The notes below the pieces were generated by a model that was given only the letters and a program-made list of their open reading frames with translations, ran no database searches and was not told the DNA's origin. 64,000 nt of DNA from Enterococcus faecalis (GTDB lineage Bacteria; Bacillota; Bacilli; Lactobacillales; Enterococcaceae), in assembly GCF_029024925.1 (NCBI RefSeq), contig NZ_CP118962.1, positions 2,410,001 through 2,474,000 on the forward strand, written 5' to 3'. Below, piece by piece: positions 54,499 through 61,558 of this stretch. Positions within the stretch are counted from its first letter, which is position 1. Every line of letters starts with the position of its first letter. The position numbers were made by a program, and so were the translations under genes.

Positions 54499-55007
54499 TA
54501 GTTACCATCAACTTTCACAGCAAACGGCCAATAGCGCTCATCAATTGCTTTGATTTGATTTTCTGTTAACGTATCCACCTTTTCCTTACATATCGTAAAA
54601 TCAATTGTTCCCGCTAAATTTAAAAAAGTATATCCTATGTTGGTCGCCCCTTTGTCTGATAATAAAACGTGATATAATGGTTCCTTCTCGACTTCGTAAC
54701 CGTTAGCTAATGCATTAACAAATAAATCTCTGTTCGACTTAAACCACAAAGAAAATTCATCATCGGGCATTGCGCTTAAGAAAGAATCTGCGGAACCGAT
54801 AATATCAACTTTATCAGAACCCATTCCTAAACTTTCTTCAATAAAATCATCAGCAGTTTTAGGTAATATAGCTTTTTTCGGTTCATCTAGTTGTTTTGCT
54901 AAGCTAATTGCTTTTTCGACAGCATAGTTAGCACCTTTCAAATAATCAAGGCTATCTGTAGGAACTTCTAAGCATTCTAACTCTTCAATCAATTCTTGTT
55001 TATTCAT
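54498..55007 (-). CDS. DUF1642 phage protein
   Basis: A protein of about 169 residues with the DUF1642 layout: N-terminal MNKQELIEELECLEVP, and the conserved C-terminal half (LFVNALANGYEVEKEPLYHVLLSD...FTICKEKVDTLTENQIKAIDERYWPFAVKV). Common in early regions of lactic acid bacteria phages; function unknown. ATG 55007 follows AAGGGGGATTAG and is preferred to the longer form. Confidence 0.82.
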   Translation of the reverse strand: MNKQELIEELECLEVPTDSLDYLKGANYAVEKAISLAKQLDEPKKAILPKTADDFIEESLGMGSDKVDIIGSADSFLSAMPDDEFSLWFKSNRDLFVNALANGYEVEKEPLYHVLLSDKGATNIGYTFLNLAGTIDFTICKEKVDTLTENQIKAIDERYWPFAVKVDGN

Positions 55008-55593
55008 CGCTAATCCCCCTTGAAACTTTGGAATCATCTTCTTCACTCGCTTTCAACTCTTGTTTGCTTAAATATTCTTGGAATCTCACTTTATCTTGCA
55101 CATTCCAAACGTGGTTACCATAGTTTTTATACTCAGTTCTAGGCATTTTTTTATAAGGGATTTTTTCACGTTGGCAATGTGCGATTAGAGACGACATCTT
55201 GATGTTTAATTTTGTGCATATTTGGCTAAGGTAGTAATCTTCATCAATCAAACGTCGGATTTCTGTGTCTAGCTCTTTAATCTTCTTGTGCTTTGTCAGC
55301 CCTAATTTCTTAGCCCTAAACTCAACAGCTCCAACTGTACGATTTAACCTATCAGCTATATACTTATTTTTCATAGATAAATAGTGCTTTTTTAAGAACT
55401 CATCCTCTTTTTCAGACCATAGACGGTGCATGTAGCATCTAAAATTATCTTCTTTTCGCATTTTGCACAATTTTTTTCTAATTGCATTGATGCTTCTGTT
55501 CAAGTACTTAGAAGCTTCAATTAGCTGAGTATCGTTTTCAAAAACAAAATATTCTAAATACACTAGTTCGTCTTCTGTCCATTTTCTATACAT
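55000..55593 (-). CDS. Myb/SANT-like tandem DNA-binding protein
   Basis: A 197-residue protein with two Myb/SANT-like helix units (KWTEDELVYLEYFVFENDTQLIEASKYLNRSINAIRKKL, and LWSEKEDEFLKKHYLSMKNKYIADRLNRTVGAVEFRAKKL) and a third possible helix-turn-helix (DYYLSQICTKLNIKMSSLIAHC). Probably binds DNA as a phage regulator. Overlaps the DUF1642 start by 8 bp. Confidence 0.78.
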   Translation of the reverse strand: MYRKWTEDELVYLEYFVFENDTQLIEASKYLNRSINAIRKKLCKMRKEDNFRCYMHRLWSEKEDEFLKKHYLSMKNKYIADRLNRTVGAVEFRAKKLGLTKHKKIKELDTEIRRLIDEDYYLSQICTKLNIKMSSLIAHCQREKIPYKKMPRTEYKNYGNHVWNVQDKVRFQEYLSKQELKASEEDDSKVSRGISDE

Positions 55594-55605
55594 GAAATCA
55601 CCACA

Positions 55606-56550
55606 CTAGGAAAGTTGCATCAATGCACCAAGAATCTTTTCATCATCTTTACTCTGCAATTCATCAATGATATGCATATATGTTTCTTGAGTAGTAGTCA
55701 CGCTTGAATGACCTAGACGTTTAGCTATGCTGTGAGTTGACACCCCGTCAGCGAGTAAAATACTTGCATGCGTGTGTCTAAGTCCGTGCATTGTGATGAC
55801 AGTGATTCCTGATTCTTTGCATTTTCTGATCAGGTGGGAATTGTATGTTGAATTGAAAATTCGTTTATATTTGCCTGTCTTTTCATCTCGATTTACAAAA
55901 ATCAATTCATCTTGAGGTAAATTTTCAATGAGCGGTTTAAACTGACCAACTATCTGCCAATCAATGCTTATCGTTCTAACAGAACTTTTGTTTTTCGTAT
56001 CCTGAAAAAACATTGTAGAATTTTTGTAGTTCAATGTTTTATTAATGCTGACGGTATTTCTAGTCCAATCAAAATCAGCTGGTGTTAACGCAATGGCTTC
56101 CGCAAAACGCATTCCTGTTTTTGCAACCAGTAAAATAAACCAATCCATATTTATCCCTTCGCCAAGTTCTAGTGATTTCAACAGCTTTTGTAGTTCGCCT
56201 TTTTGCAAGAATTTTTTCTTTTTTGGTCTCGGCGGTATTCCTTTGATAATCGCTTTGTAGGTTGGATCACGTTTAATTAGTCCTTCGTGATACATATCTC
56301 TTACACAGCTGCCAATTTGGTGATGGAAGTCCATTGTTGTCTGCCGCTCATGTGTCAGAGCGTATTCATTAAGAATGCTTTGATAAGCCTTTCTATCTAA
56401 TTTATCTATCGTTAAATCAGGGCAAATTTCAGTAAGGTGTTTGTGGGCTATATAATATTTACTAACTGAGATATCTCTAATTGCACCGACTTTGTAAGTT
56501 TCAATCCATTCTAAAAAATAGCCAGTAAAAAGTCTGGGACGTTTGCTCAT
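55606..56550 (-). CDS. tyrosine recombinase coupled to methyltransferase gene
   Basis: A 314-residue tyrosine recombinase. The N-terminal SAM-like core-binding domain is about 1-110; the catalytic domain shows Arg in KTGMRFAEAIALTPADF, His-x-x-Arg in TMHGLRHTHASILLADG, His in AKRLGHSSVTTTQETY and the nucleophile in YMHI. It overlaps the methyltransferase stop by 4 bp (ATGA) and sits in the middle of the early operon, far from the radC junction. A DNA-inverting or cassette-exchange role is possible; use as the prophage integrase is less likely. Confidence 0.9.
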   Translation of the reverse strand: MSKRPRLFTGYFLEWIETYKVGAIRDISVSKYYIAHKHLTEICPDLTIDKLDRKAYQSILNEYALTHERQTTMDFHHQIGSCVRDMYHEGLIKRDPTYKAIIKGIPPRPKKKKFLQKGELQKLLKSLELGEGINMDWFILLVAKTGMRFAEAIALTPADFDWTRNTVSINKTLNYKNSTMFFQDTKNKSSVRTISIDWQIVGQFKPLIENLPQDELIFVNRDEKTGKYKRIFNSTYNSHLIRKCKESGITVITMHGLRHTHASILLADGVSTHSIAKRLGHSSVTTTQETYMHIIDELQSKDDEKILGALMQLS

Positions 56551-57200
56551 TCGTTTTCTCCTCCTAACACGCTGGGACTTTCGATGTGATCAATAGCTTC
56601 TTCCAGCCATTCTCTAACTTGAAACTCTCTTGTAATCACATCGCTGTGCGGCATAACATTTACATCGCTAAAAGCCAACGAATCATCTTTTGAATTTTGT
56701 AAAAAGTAAATCTGTTTTATTTTTCTGTCTAGCGAATCACCGTGGACTACGGTGGCATTCATCCCACGAATAGCAAGATTGAACAGCAGGAACGGAATGG
56801 TTCTATCAGATAACTCCTCTAAATCGTAAAAAGTCATTGATGGTTTATATTCAAAAAAACCAATAGATAGTCTGTCTGCTCGCCATTTTTGTATGATCAT
56901 TCCACCTGTCCCAGAAGCTACTTCATGTGTCAATCCACTTCCAGGTCCTACGATTTTTGCAATCACTTCCCCAATTGAATTTGGCGTAAAATCTTGCTTC
57001 TTAACTTTCCGATCAGCATGTTCGTCTTGAAAATATTCGTGAAACCAATCGAAAGTTAAATCTTTTTCTATTTCTAAAAATTTGTTAAACACGATTTCTC
57101 GTTTATCGCGACTTAGTAATATATTCATGAGCGCTTCTGGCGCTTTGTAGGCATCATCAACACCTAGCAGTTCATTTATTTTTTCTGTTGTTAATTTCAT
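56547..57200 (-). CDS. HsdM-like N6-adenine methyltransferase relative lacking the NPPY motif
   Basis: A 217-residue SAM-binding protein similar to type I modification subunits: FTPNSIGEVIAKIVG and the SAM motif VASGTGGMIIQKW are present, followed by LEELSDRTIPFLLFNLAIRGMNATVVHGDSL. The catalytic NPPF/Y is missing; the matching region reads FSDVNVMPHSD. Short forms like this are common in Gram-positive phages. Its ATG has no ribosome site and begins at the stop of a 13-codon leader ORF, so translation must be coupled. Confidence 0.82.
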   Translation of the reverse strand: MKLTTEKINELLGVDDAYKAPEALMNILLSRDKREIVFNKFLEIEKDLTFDWFHEYFQDEHADRKVKKQDFTPNSIGEVIAKIVGPGSGLTHEVASGTGGMIIQKWRADRLSIGFFEYKPSMTFYDLEELSDRTIPFLLFNLAIRGMNATVVHGDSLDRKIKQIYFLQNSKDDSLAFSDVNVMPHSDVITREFQVREWLEEAIDHIESPSVLGGENE

Positions 57201-57238
57201 AATTCCAAAGGAGCAAAAAGCTTTTTATGCGGCCGCAA
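57197..57238 (-). CDS. 13-codon leader ORF before the HsdM-like gene
   Basis: A TTG-started ORF with AAGGAG 8 nt upstream encodes MRPHKKLFAPLEL and ends TTATGA, its stop overlapping the methyltransferase ATG. It contains the palindromes TGCGGCCGCA and AAAAAGCTTTTT. It begins 16 nt after the stop of the cytosine methyltransferase gene. It matches the leader at 59062-59103. Confidence 0.65.
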   Translation of the reverse strand: MRPHKKLFAPLEL

Positions 57239-57844
57239 ATCTCCCACTCCTTTCTATTTATTTTTCTCTAAAACTTTTTTAAATATGTCATCGACTAATT
57301 TTTCTGGAATATTTGATCGTTCATTATAGCTTTTGGAAAAATTGCCCCAGGCAATTTCTTGTTTAATAACTTTATTTTTCAATCCCAAATGAATATTACT
57401 GGCAAATTTCGTGGGCTTCTGTAATGGATAATCATAATTGTTATACCTGGTTAAATTTTTAAATGGTAGTTTAAAATTCAAGACATCTTCAATATATTCC
57501 CAAATTTTACCATTAGCCGGGTTCTCAATAATGAAATATCTGGGTTGGTACTTTTTTATAATTTTTATAGTATTAAAAACCGTTAACTCACCATTCACTC
57601 TTTTTAAAAATTGTCGTTCATAAACATAATTAGTATCTTCGTAATCTTTTGTGGTTCTTATAGTAAACGGGCTTGGTAATATCTGTGGTGCAAATAAATT
57701 ATCTGTTACATCTTCTCTTTTCCAACAAGCATTACCATTTTTCATTGCACTAGCTACTGACCAGCTTTCGCACGGTGGGCTTGCAATGATTAAATCTGGC
57801 TTAGGTAATTTGTCTAAAACTTTGAATAATTTATTATCTATGAT

Positions 57845-58897
57845 TTGTCAAATTAAGTTAGAATAAAATGCTTCTTGTACATAGCTCAAAAATATCTCAA
57901 TTGGTGTTCTGTAATTCAATGATTTTCTTGGAATATGATTACGTTGATTGCTGACACTGGAAATAAATGTCTGATTCACTTCTCTAAAATCCATTGATTT
58001 CGGCAGTCCATTACGACGCAGAATCCCGTTAGAATTCTCGTTTAATGGGCGTTGAGAAGGTGTTCCAGGGTCCGCAAAATATATATCAATATCGTGTTGG
58101 TTACTAATGGCTTTCCAGTTAGAAAATTCTTTTCCACAGTCAAACGTAATAGATTTAAAGAAGTTTTTAGGGAAGCGAGAAAACCATTGATTAAGGGCGG
58201 TTTCAATATCTAATGCCTTACGGCCGTTGGGTTTAATCGTGATAATGACTTTAGATAATCTTTCAACTAAAGTAATGACGGCACTTTTATGATGAATGCC
58301 AACGATCGTATCACCTTCAAGGTGACCAAACTCAGAATTGAAATCAGGATAATTATCAGGTCGATCATGGATTGAGCGCTGATATTGTTGTTTTCCCCGT
58401 TTTTCCTGATGGCCATTGGGTTTTCTTTTACCTTTCATCGGTAGTGTGTCAATATCAAATATCCCTTTAGAAAATAAACGATAAAGTGTTCTCATACCGC
58501 ATGAAACAGGCCTTTCTTTTCGCCCGATAATGACGTCAGGCGTCCAACCAAGAGTGACTTTCTCTTTAATGTAATCTACTTCATGAGCAGGTAATTGAAT
58601 GACTTTTCTACCACATTTTTTCTTATTTTCTTTATACTGGTGCCAATAATCAAGAGCAGTCTTGCCTTGCTTGAACTTATTGACTACATTATAAATAGTT
58701 TGTATAGCACGTCCCATTCGGTTAGCGATTTCAACCGGTTTATTATGTTGAAGATAATATGATTCTATCATTGTCAGTTCGTCTATGGTAAGATGTTTGT
58801 AGGTCATTTATGGTTACACTCCTTTGTTTTCTTTCGTCGGAAATACAATTTGAGTGTACCATAAATGCCTTTTTATTTTTCTAACTTAATTTTACAA
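57845..58897 (-). mobile_element. IS30-family insertion sequence (IS6770-like)
   Basis: An element of about 1053 bp bounded by imperfect inverted repeats, TTGTCAAATTAAGTTAGAA on the left and TTGTAAAATTAAGTTAGAA (complement) on the right. It contains one transposase gene whose stop lies inside the left repeat. The transposase is of the kind I associate with IS6770 in enterococci. No clear target duplication is visible at the edges; the interrupted frame can be rejoined without one, or with a shared AA. Confidence 0.9.
57848..58807 (-). CDS. IS30-family transposase
   Basis: A 319-residue transposase. The N-terminal helix-turn-helix (LTIDELTMIESYYLQHNKPVEIANRMGRAIQTIYNVVNKF) binds the ends; the DDE catalytic residues are visible in GHLEGDTIVG, ITFDCGKEFSNW and NENSNGILRR. 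Intact and full length, so the element may be active. Confidence 0.95.
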   Translation of the reverse strand: MTYKHLTIDELTMIESYYLQHNKPVEIANRMGRAIQTIYNVVNKFKQGKTALDYWHQYKENKKKCGRKVIQLPAHEVDYIKEKVTLGWTPDVIIGRKERPVSCGMRTLYRLFSKGIFDIDTLPMKGKRKPNGHQEKRGKQQYQRSIHDRPDNYPDFNSEFGHLEGDTIVGIHHKSAVITLVERLSKVIITIKPNGRKALDIETALNQWFSRFPKNFFKSITFDCGKEFSNWKAISNQHDIDIYFADPGTPSQRPLNENSNGILRRNGLPKSMDFREVNQTFISSVSNQRNHIPRKSLNYRTPIEIFLSYVQEAFYSNLI

Positions 58898-59061
58898 TTC
58901 GCGATCATTAAACATATAAGAATAGTCCGCTAAATTCAGATGAATAAAATGGTCATTCTTGTTTTCAATATCCAAACCTATGCTGTATATTTCTATATCT
59001 TCAAACTTTTGTGCAGAACGTTTATAACACCCGTTCCCACTATCAAATAGTGCCCATACTA

Positions 59062-59103
59062 TCATAATTTCAAAGGAGTAAAGAATTCTTTGTGGTCGAC
59101 CAA
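59062..59103 (-). CDS. 13-codon leader ORF before the cytosine methyltransferase gene
   Basis: A TTG-started ORF with AAGGAG 7 nt upstream encodes MVDHKEFFTPLKL and ends TTATGA on the methyltransferase ATG (59065). It contains the palindromes TGGTCGACCA and AAAGAATTCTTT at the same codons as the leader at 57197-57238, which shares MxxHKxxFxPLxL. The region upstream of the methyltransferase ATG has no other ribosome site. Confidence 0.65.
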   Translation of the reverse strand: MVDHKEFFTPLKL

Positions 59104-59118
59104 ACCTCCACTCCTTCC

Positions 59119-59325
59119 TCACAAATTCACTGGCTCTTTTTTATAACCAGCATCAATCAAAATTCCCTCAATCACATAAAGGTCAGTTTTCTGCTTTAAA
59201 CTAGCCTTAAATTTCTTGGCAATATTTCTAGCTTTGTCTAAAGAAACGACCTCATATGTTTTAGCCAATGCATCCGCAATTATTGCGGATGTTGGCGTAT
59301 AATAAATCTCAAGCAAAATGAACAC
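59119..59325 (-). CDS. hypothetical phage protein, 68 aa
   Basis: Not recognised. A small helical basic protein (ALAKTYEVVSLDKARNIAKKFKASLKQKTDLYVIEGI). It starts with GTG after AGAAAGTGA; the stop is followed at once by the leader before the cytosine methyltransferase. Likely part of the early operon. Confidence 0.6.
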   Translation of the reverse strand: MFILLEIYYTPTSAIIADALAKTYEVVSLDKARNIAKKFKASLKQKTDLYVIEGILIDAGYKKEPVNL

Positions 59326-59340
59326 TCACTTTCTACGAGA

Positions 59341-59946
59341 TTATTCTTCGATTTCTTCTTCATCATCTTCAACTGTCTTTTCAGGGAAAATGATGTTCTC
59401 TTTGTTTTTGCTCCAAGAATCTGCAAACGGTGCAAAATGTTGGCGTGCGATTTCTACTTGATTGATTAGATTATCAACTGAAACATCATGATCAGCTGCA
59501 ATTTCTTCTAGCGCTTCCCCTTCATCGATTCGATGCAACACGCCACGAACGTTGATTGTTACTGATTCTGGCCATTCGATAGTCGTTGCCTTCTTGATGA
59601 ATTCGTCAATAGTTTCTTTCGATACTTGCACAGCAACTTCTTCGACTTCTTGCACATCATCGCCCATTTCTAAAGAAGTTTGTTCCTCTTTTAGAACTTC
59701 AACTGTTCCGTCGTTATTTACAACGTATTCGACATTTGGTTTATTGGTCTGTTTGTTAACTGGTATCTTGTATTCTACTGTTTCTGGTTCGATGGTTGTT
59801 GATACTGTTTTGCCTAAAAATTCGTTTAAACTCTCATATTTCCCTTTTAATGAAGCGTTGCTAACCACTAATAGCACTTCGATATTTCCGTTTGATTTAG
59901 ATGTCACTTTCTTTACTTCTGGTCTGAAATTTACTTGTTTTGTCAT
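59341..59946 (-). CDS. hypothetical phage early protein, 201 aa
   Basis: Not recognised with certainty. N-terminal part is beta-rich (FRPEVKKVTSKSNGNIEVLLVVSNASLKGKYESLNEFLGKTVSTTI), the middle acidic, with a helical C-terminal half (IDEGEALEEIAADHDVSVDNLINQVEIARQHFAPFADSW) that resembles a small helix-turn-helix. AGGAGG precedes the ATG. Confidence 0.65.
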   Translation of the reverse strand: MTKQVNFRPEVKKVTSKSNGNIEVLLVVSNASLKGKYESLNEFLGKTVSTTIEPETVEYKIPVNKQTNKPNVEYVVNNDGTVEVLKEEQTSLEMGDDVQEVEEVAVQVSKETIDEFIKKATTIEWPESVTINVRGVLHRIDEGEALEEIAADHDVSVDNLINQVEIARQHFAPFADSWSKNKENIIFPEKTVEDDEEEIEE

Positions 59947-59957
59947 GGTAAAACCTC

Positions 59958-60422
59958 CTAGTAGTTTGTGGCTTGTCGCCAGTGATAATTAAAATTATTT
60001 GTGATGAATGGTTTTTTCTCATTAAGCGGCTTAGTTACGCCTTGTGTAATGACTTTAAAATCATTTGACCTAATAACAACCGCCTCGACTGGATGACCAT
60101 ATTTCATGGCAAACAGTCTAAATCTAAGCTTATTTGATTGATCAATGCCATAGGCACCAAAACTATTTTTTATATCGATCACATGTAGCCAATTGCCATC
60201 GTGATCCTTGATGATAAAATCTGGTGAATAGGCAATGCTCGAAATGTTCCCTCCTGGTATTTCGCACTTCTCGTGCATTATAAATCTTGGGTGTACTTCA
60301 AAAGGCAGACCACACGTTTTGACAAATCGCTGATAAAACTTTGCTTCTTTTTCCGAGTCAAATATATATCCATCAAGTGTGACTTTATTTCCTCGCTTAT
60401 TCAGGGCTGTTGGTGATTGCAT
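59958..60422 (-). CDS. DUF1064 family, PD-(D/E)XK-like resolvase/nuclease
   Basis: A 154-residue protein of the DUF1064 group. LDGYIFDSEKEAKFYQRF, AYSPDFIIKDHDGNWLHVIDIKNSFG give the Glu, Asp and D-x-K nuclease-type residues. Placed among replication genes, a recombination or branch-cleaving role is likely. ATG 60422 is used (AAAGGGAG upstream); the longer frame from 60494 overlaps the neighbouring zinc protein in another frame. Confidence 0.78.
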   Translation of the reverse strand: MQSPTALNKRGNKVTLDGYIFDSEKEAKFYQRFVKTCGLPFEVHPRFIMHEKCEIPGGNISSIAYSPDFIIKDHDGNWLHVIDIKNSFGAYGIDQSNKLRFRLFAMKYGHPVEAVVIRSNDFKVITQGVTKPLNEKKPFITNNFNYHWRQATNY

Positions 60423-60568
60423 TGTTTTAACTCCCTTTCCTTGGTTGCGGTTTCCGCTCGAACTGCTTTTCCATCTTTGTTGCATCCTGGACATGGAATA
60501 GGTGTTGCATAATTAAATCTGTCTTTGCCCCAAATCACACGCTGATCTTGACATCTAACACACTTCAT
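60401..60568 (-). CDS. 55-aa zinc-knuckle phage protein
   Basis: A small ORF: MKCVRCQDQRVIWG, then PCPGCNKDGK. The CxxC pairs spaced by about 20 residues suggest a one-zinc ribbon. GAAAGGGGC precedes the ATG and the stop overlaps the DUF1064 gene by 22 bp. Such knuckle proteins are common next to phage replication genes. Confidence 0.65.
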   Translation of the reverse strand: MKCVRCQDQRVIWGKDRFNYATPIPCPGCNKDGKAVRAETATKERELKQCNHQQP

Positions 60569-60707
60569 TCTTATTTAGCCCCTTTCTATCGATTTATTTT
60601 TAAGGCTTTAAAATGCGTTTTAAGCCGTTTTTCTTTCTTTACATCTATTTATATTCGCTTGATTGTAAAACTTCCCTACGCTGAATATATTCGCTAAAAA
60701 TAACATT

Positions 60708-61547
60708 TTAGATACCTGATACTCGCTTATCCGATGTTCCCTCAATTTTCATCACAAAACCTTGTGAATTACTCATGATGCGAGAAAGGATTCTCTCCCC
60801 ATAAGCTTGGCTCATTTCTTTACCTGTTAAGTTCGTTGTAAATACTGTTGCTTTATTCTGCCGAGCTTCTACAATGCGATTTAAGGTGTCATTATTAAAG
60901 TTGGTACTGTCATTCCCTTTAACGCCTAACTCGGCCCCTAAGTCGTCCAAAACAACTAAATCAGCGCTTTTAATCTCTGCCATTAAGGTTCCTGTTATTG
61001 TCTTTCTGACTTGTTCATCTTTCATCGCAAATTTTAGCTGTTCTAAGAGTTCCGCATAACTAATAAATAAGCAGCGTTTATCATAGTTTGATTTCTCCAA
61101 CACTTCCCAAGCAGTTGACATAGCCAAATGACTTTTACCAACACCGCTTTTGCCTGAAAGAATCATATGAATTGGTTTATTCAAAAGAATTTCAGTTGTA
61201 GCTCGTTTAGCAATTTCAAAAGCAAGCTTGGTTTCTGTGTCTACTGTTTTGTAAGTTTTAAAGCGACAATTAATTAAATTTTTGTCGGTATAAAGAGAGC
61301 TGTACTTCAAGTAATTAATCGCTCTGGCTTTCAAACTATCGTTAAACATTTTCTCTGTTTCAAGGTCTTCTGCTTTTTTGCGTGCTTTATAGCCACATTC
61401 CATGCAAGTTGGCGGACACCTATCGGACCCATCTTTGTTTTTTGCACGCCAAGCATAAAGATTTCCTCCGCACTCTGGACATGGATCAGGTGTAATATAA
61501 AGCAACGTTTTAATCATTTTTGAAAATCCATCTGATGCTGACTGCAT
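60708..61547 (-). CDS. DnaC-like helicase loader with zinc knuckle
   Basis: A 279-residue AAA+ protein. N-terminal CPECGGNLYAW...CPPTCMECGYK forms a zinc ribbon; the ATPase domain has Walker A LSGKSGVGKSHLA (near 140), Walker B DLVVLDDLGAE and sensor TVFTTNLTGKEM with arginine finger ERILSRIM. Loads the replicative helicase at the phage origin. The gap from its stop to 60568 holds a GGCTTTAAAA/TTTTAAGCC hairpin (60604-60628) and a GAATATATTC palindrome. Confidence 0.9.
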   Translation of the reverse strand: MQSASDGFSKMIKTLLYITPDPCPECGGNLYAWRAKNKDGSDRCPPTCMECGYKARKKAEDLETEKMFNDSLKARAINYLKYSSLYTDKNLINCRFKTYKTVDTETKLAFEIAKRATTEILLNKPIHMILSGKSGVGKSHLAMSTAWEVLEKSNYDKRCLFISYAELLEQLKFAMKDEQVRKTITGTLMAEIKSADLVVLDDLGAELGVKGNDSTNFNNDTLNRIVEARQNKATVFTTNLTGKEMSQAYGERILSRIMSNSQGFVMKIEGTSDKRVSGI

Positions 61548-61558
61548 TCTTTCACTTC

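Larger units (their letters stand above)
57254..59065 (-). pseudogene. phage C5-cytosine methyltransferase gene, split by IS30-family element
   Basis: Before the insertion the protein was about 253 residues: N-terminal part 58898-59065 (MIVWALFDSGNGCYKRSA...HLNLADYSYMFNDRE) holds SAM motif I; C-terminal part 57254-57844 starts IIDNKLFKVLDKLPKPDL and holds catalytic PPCESWS and motif VI FIIENPANGKIWEY. Joining ...AATGATCGCGAA to ATCATAGATAAT... restores one frame. A TAA inside the element now cuts the protein after about 57 residues. The gene has a leader ORF as its only visible translation signal. Confidence 0.85.

Noticed and set aside
55606-56550. Calling this tyrosine recombinase the prophage integrase
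   Set aside because: It is about 24 kb from the radC junction, in the operon direction and coupled to a methyltransferase. The integrase is expected beside an att site, probably past 64000.
57842-58900. A clear target-site duplication around the IS30-family element
   Set aside because: Flanks GAT and TTC do not match. A shared AA is possible but cannot be told from the repeat ends.
57197-59103. SalI, EcoRI, NotI and HindIII-like sites as signs of a cloning vector artefact
   Set aside because: The sites sit inside leader ORFs encoding related peptides in phage context, with natural flanks and no vector sequence. A natural palindrome pair explains them better.
58892-59122. A longer 76-aa protein starting at GTG 59122
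   Set aside because: It reads through the leader region in another frame and ends in the IS element; the real gene begins at ATG 59065 with MIVWALFDSGNG.
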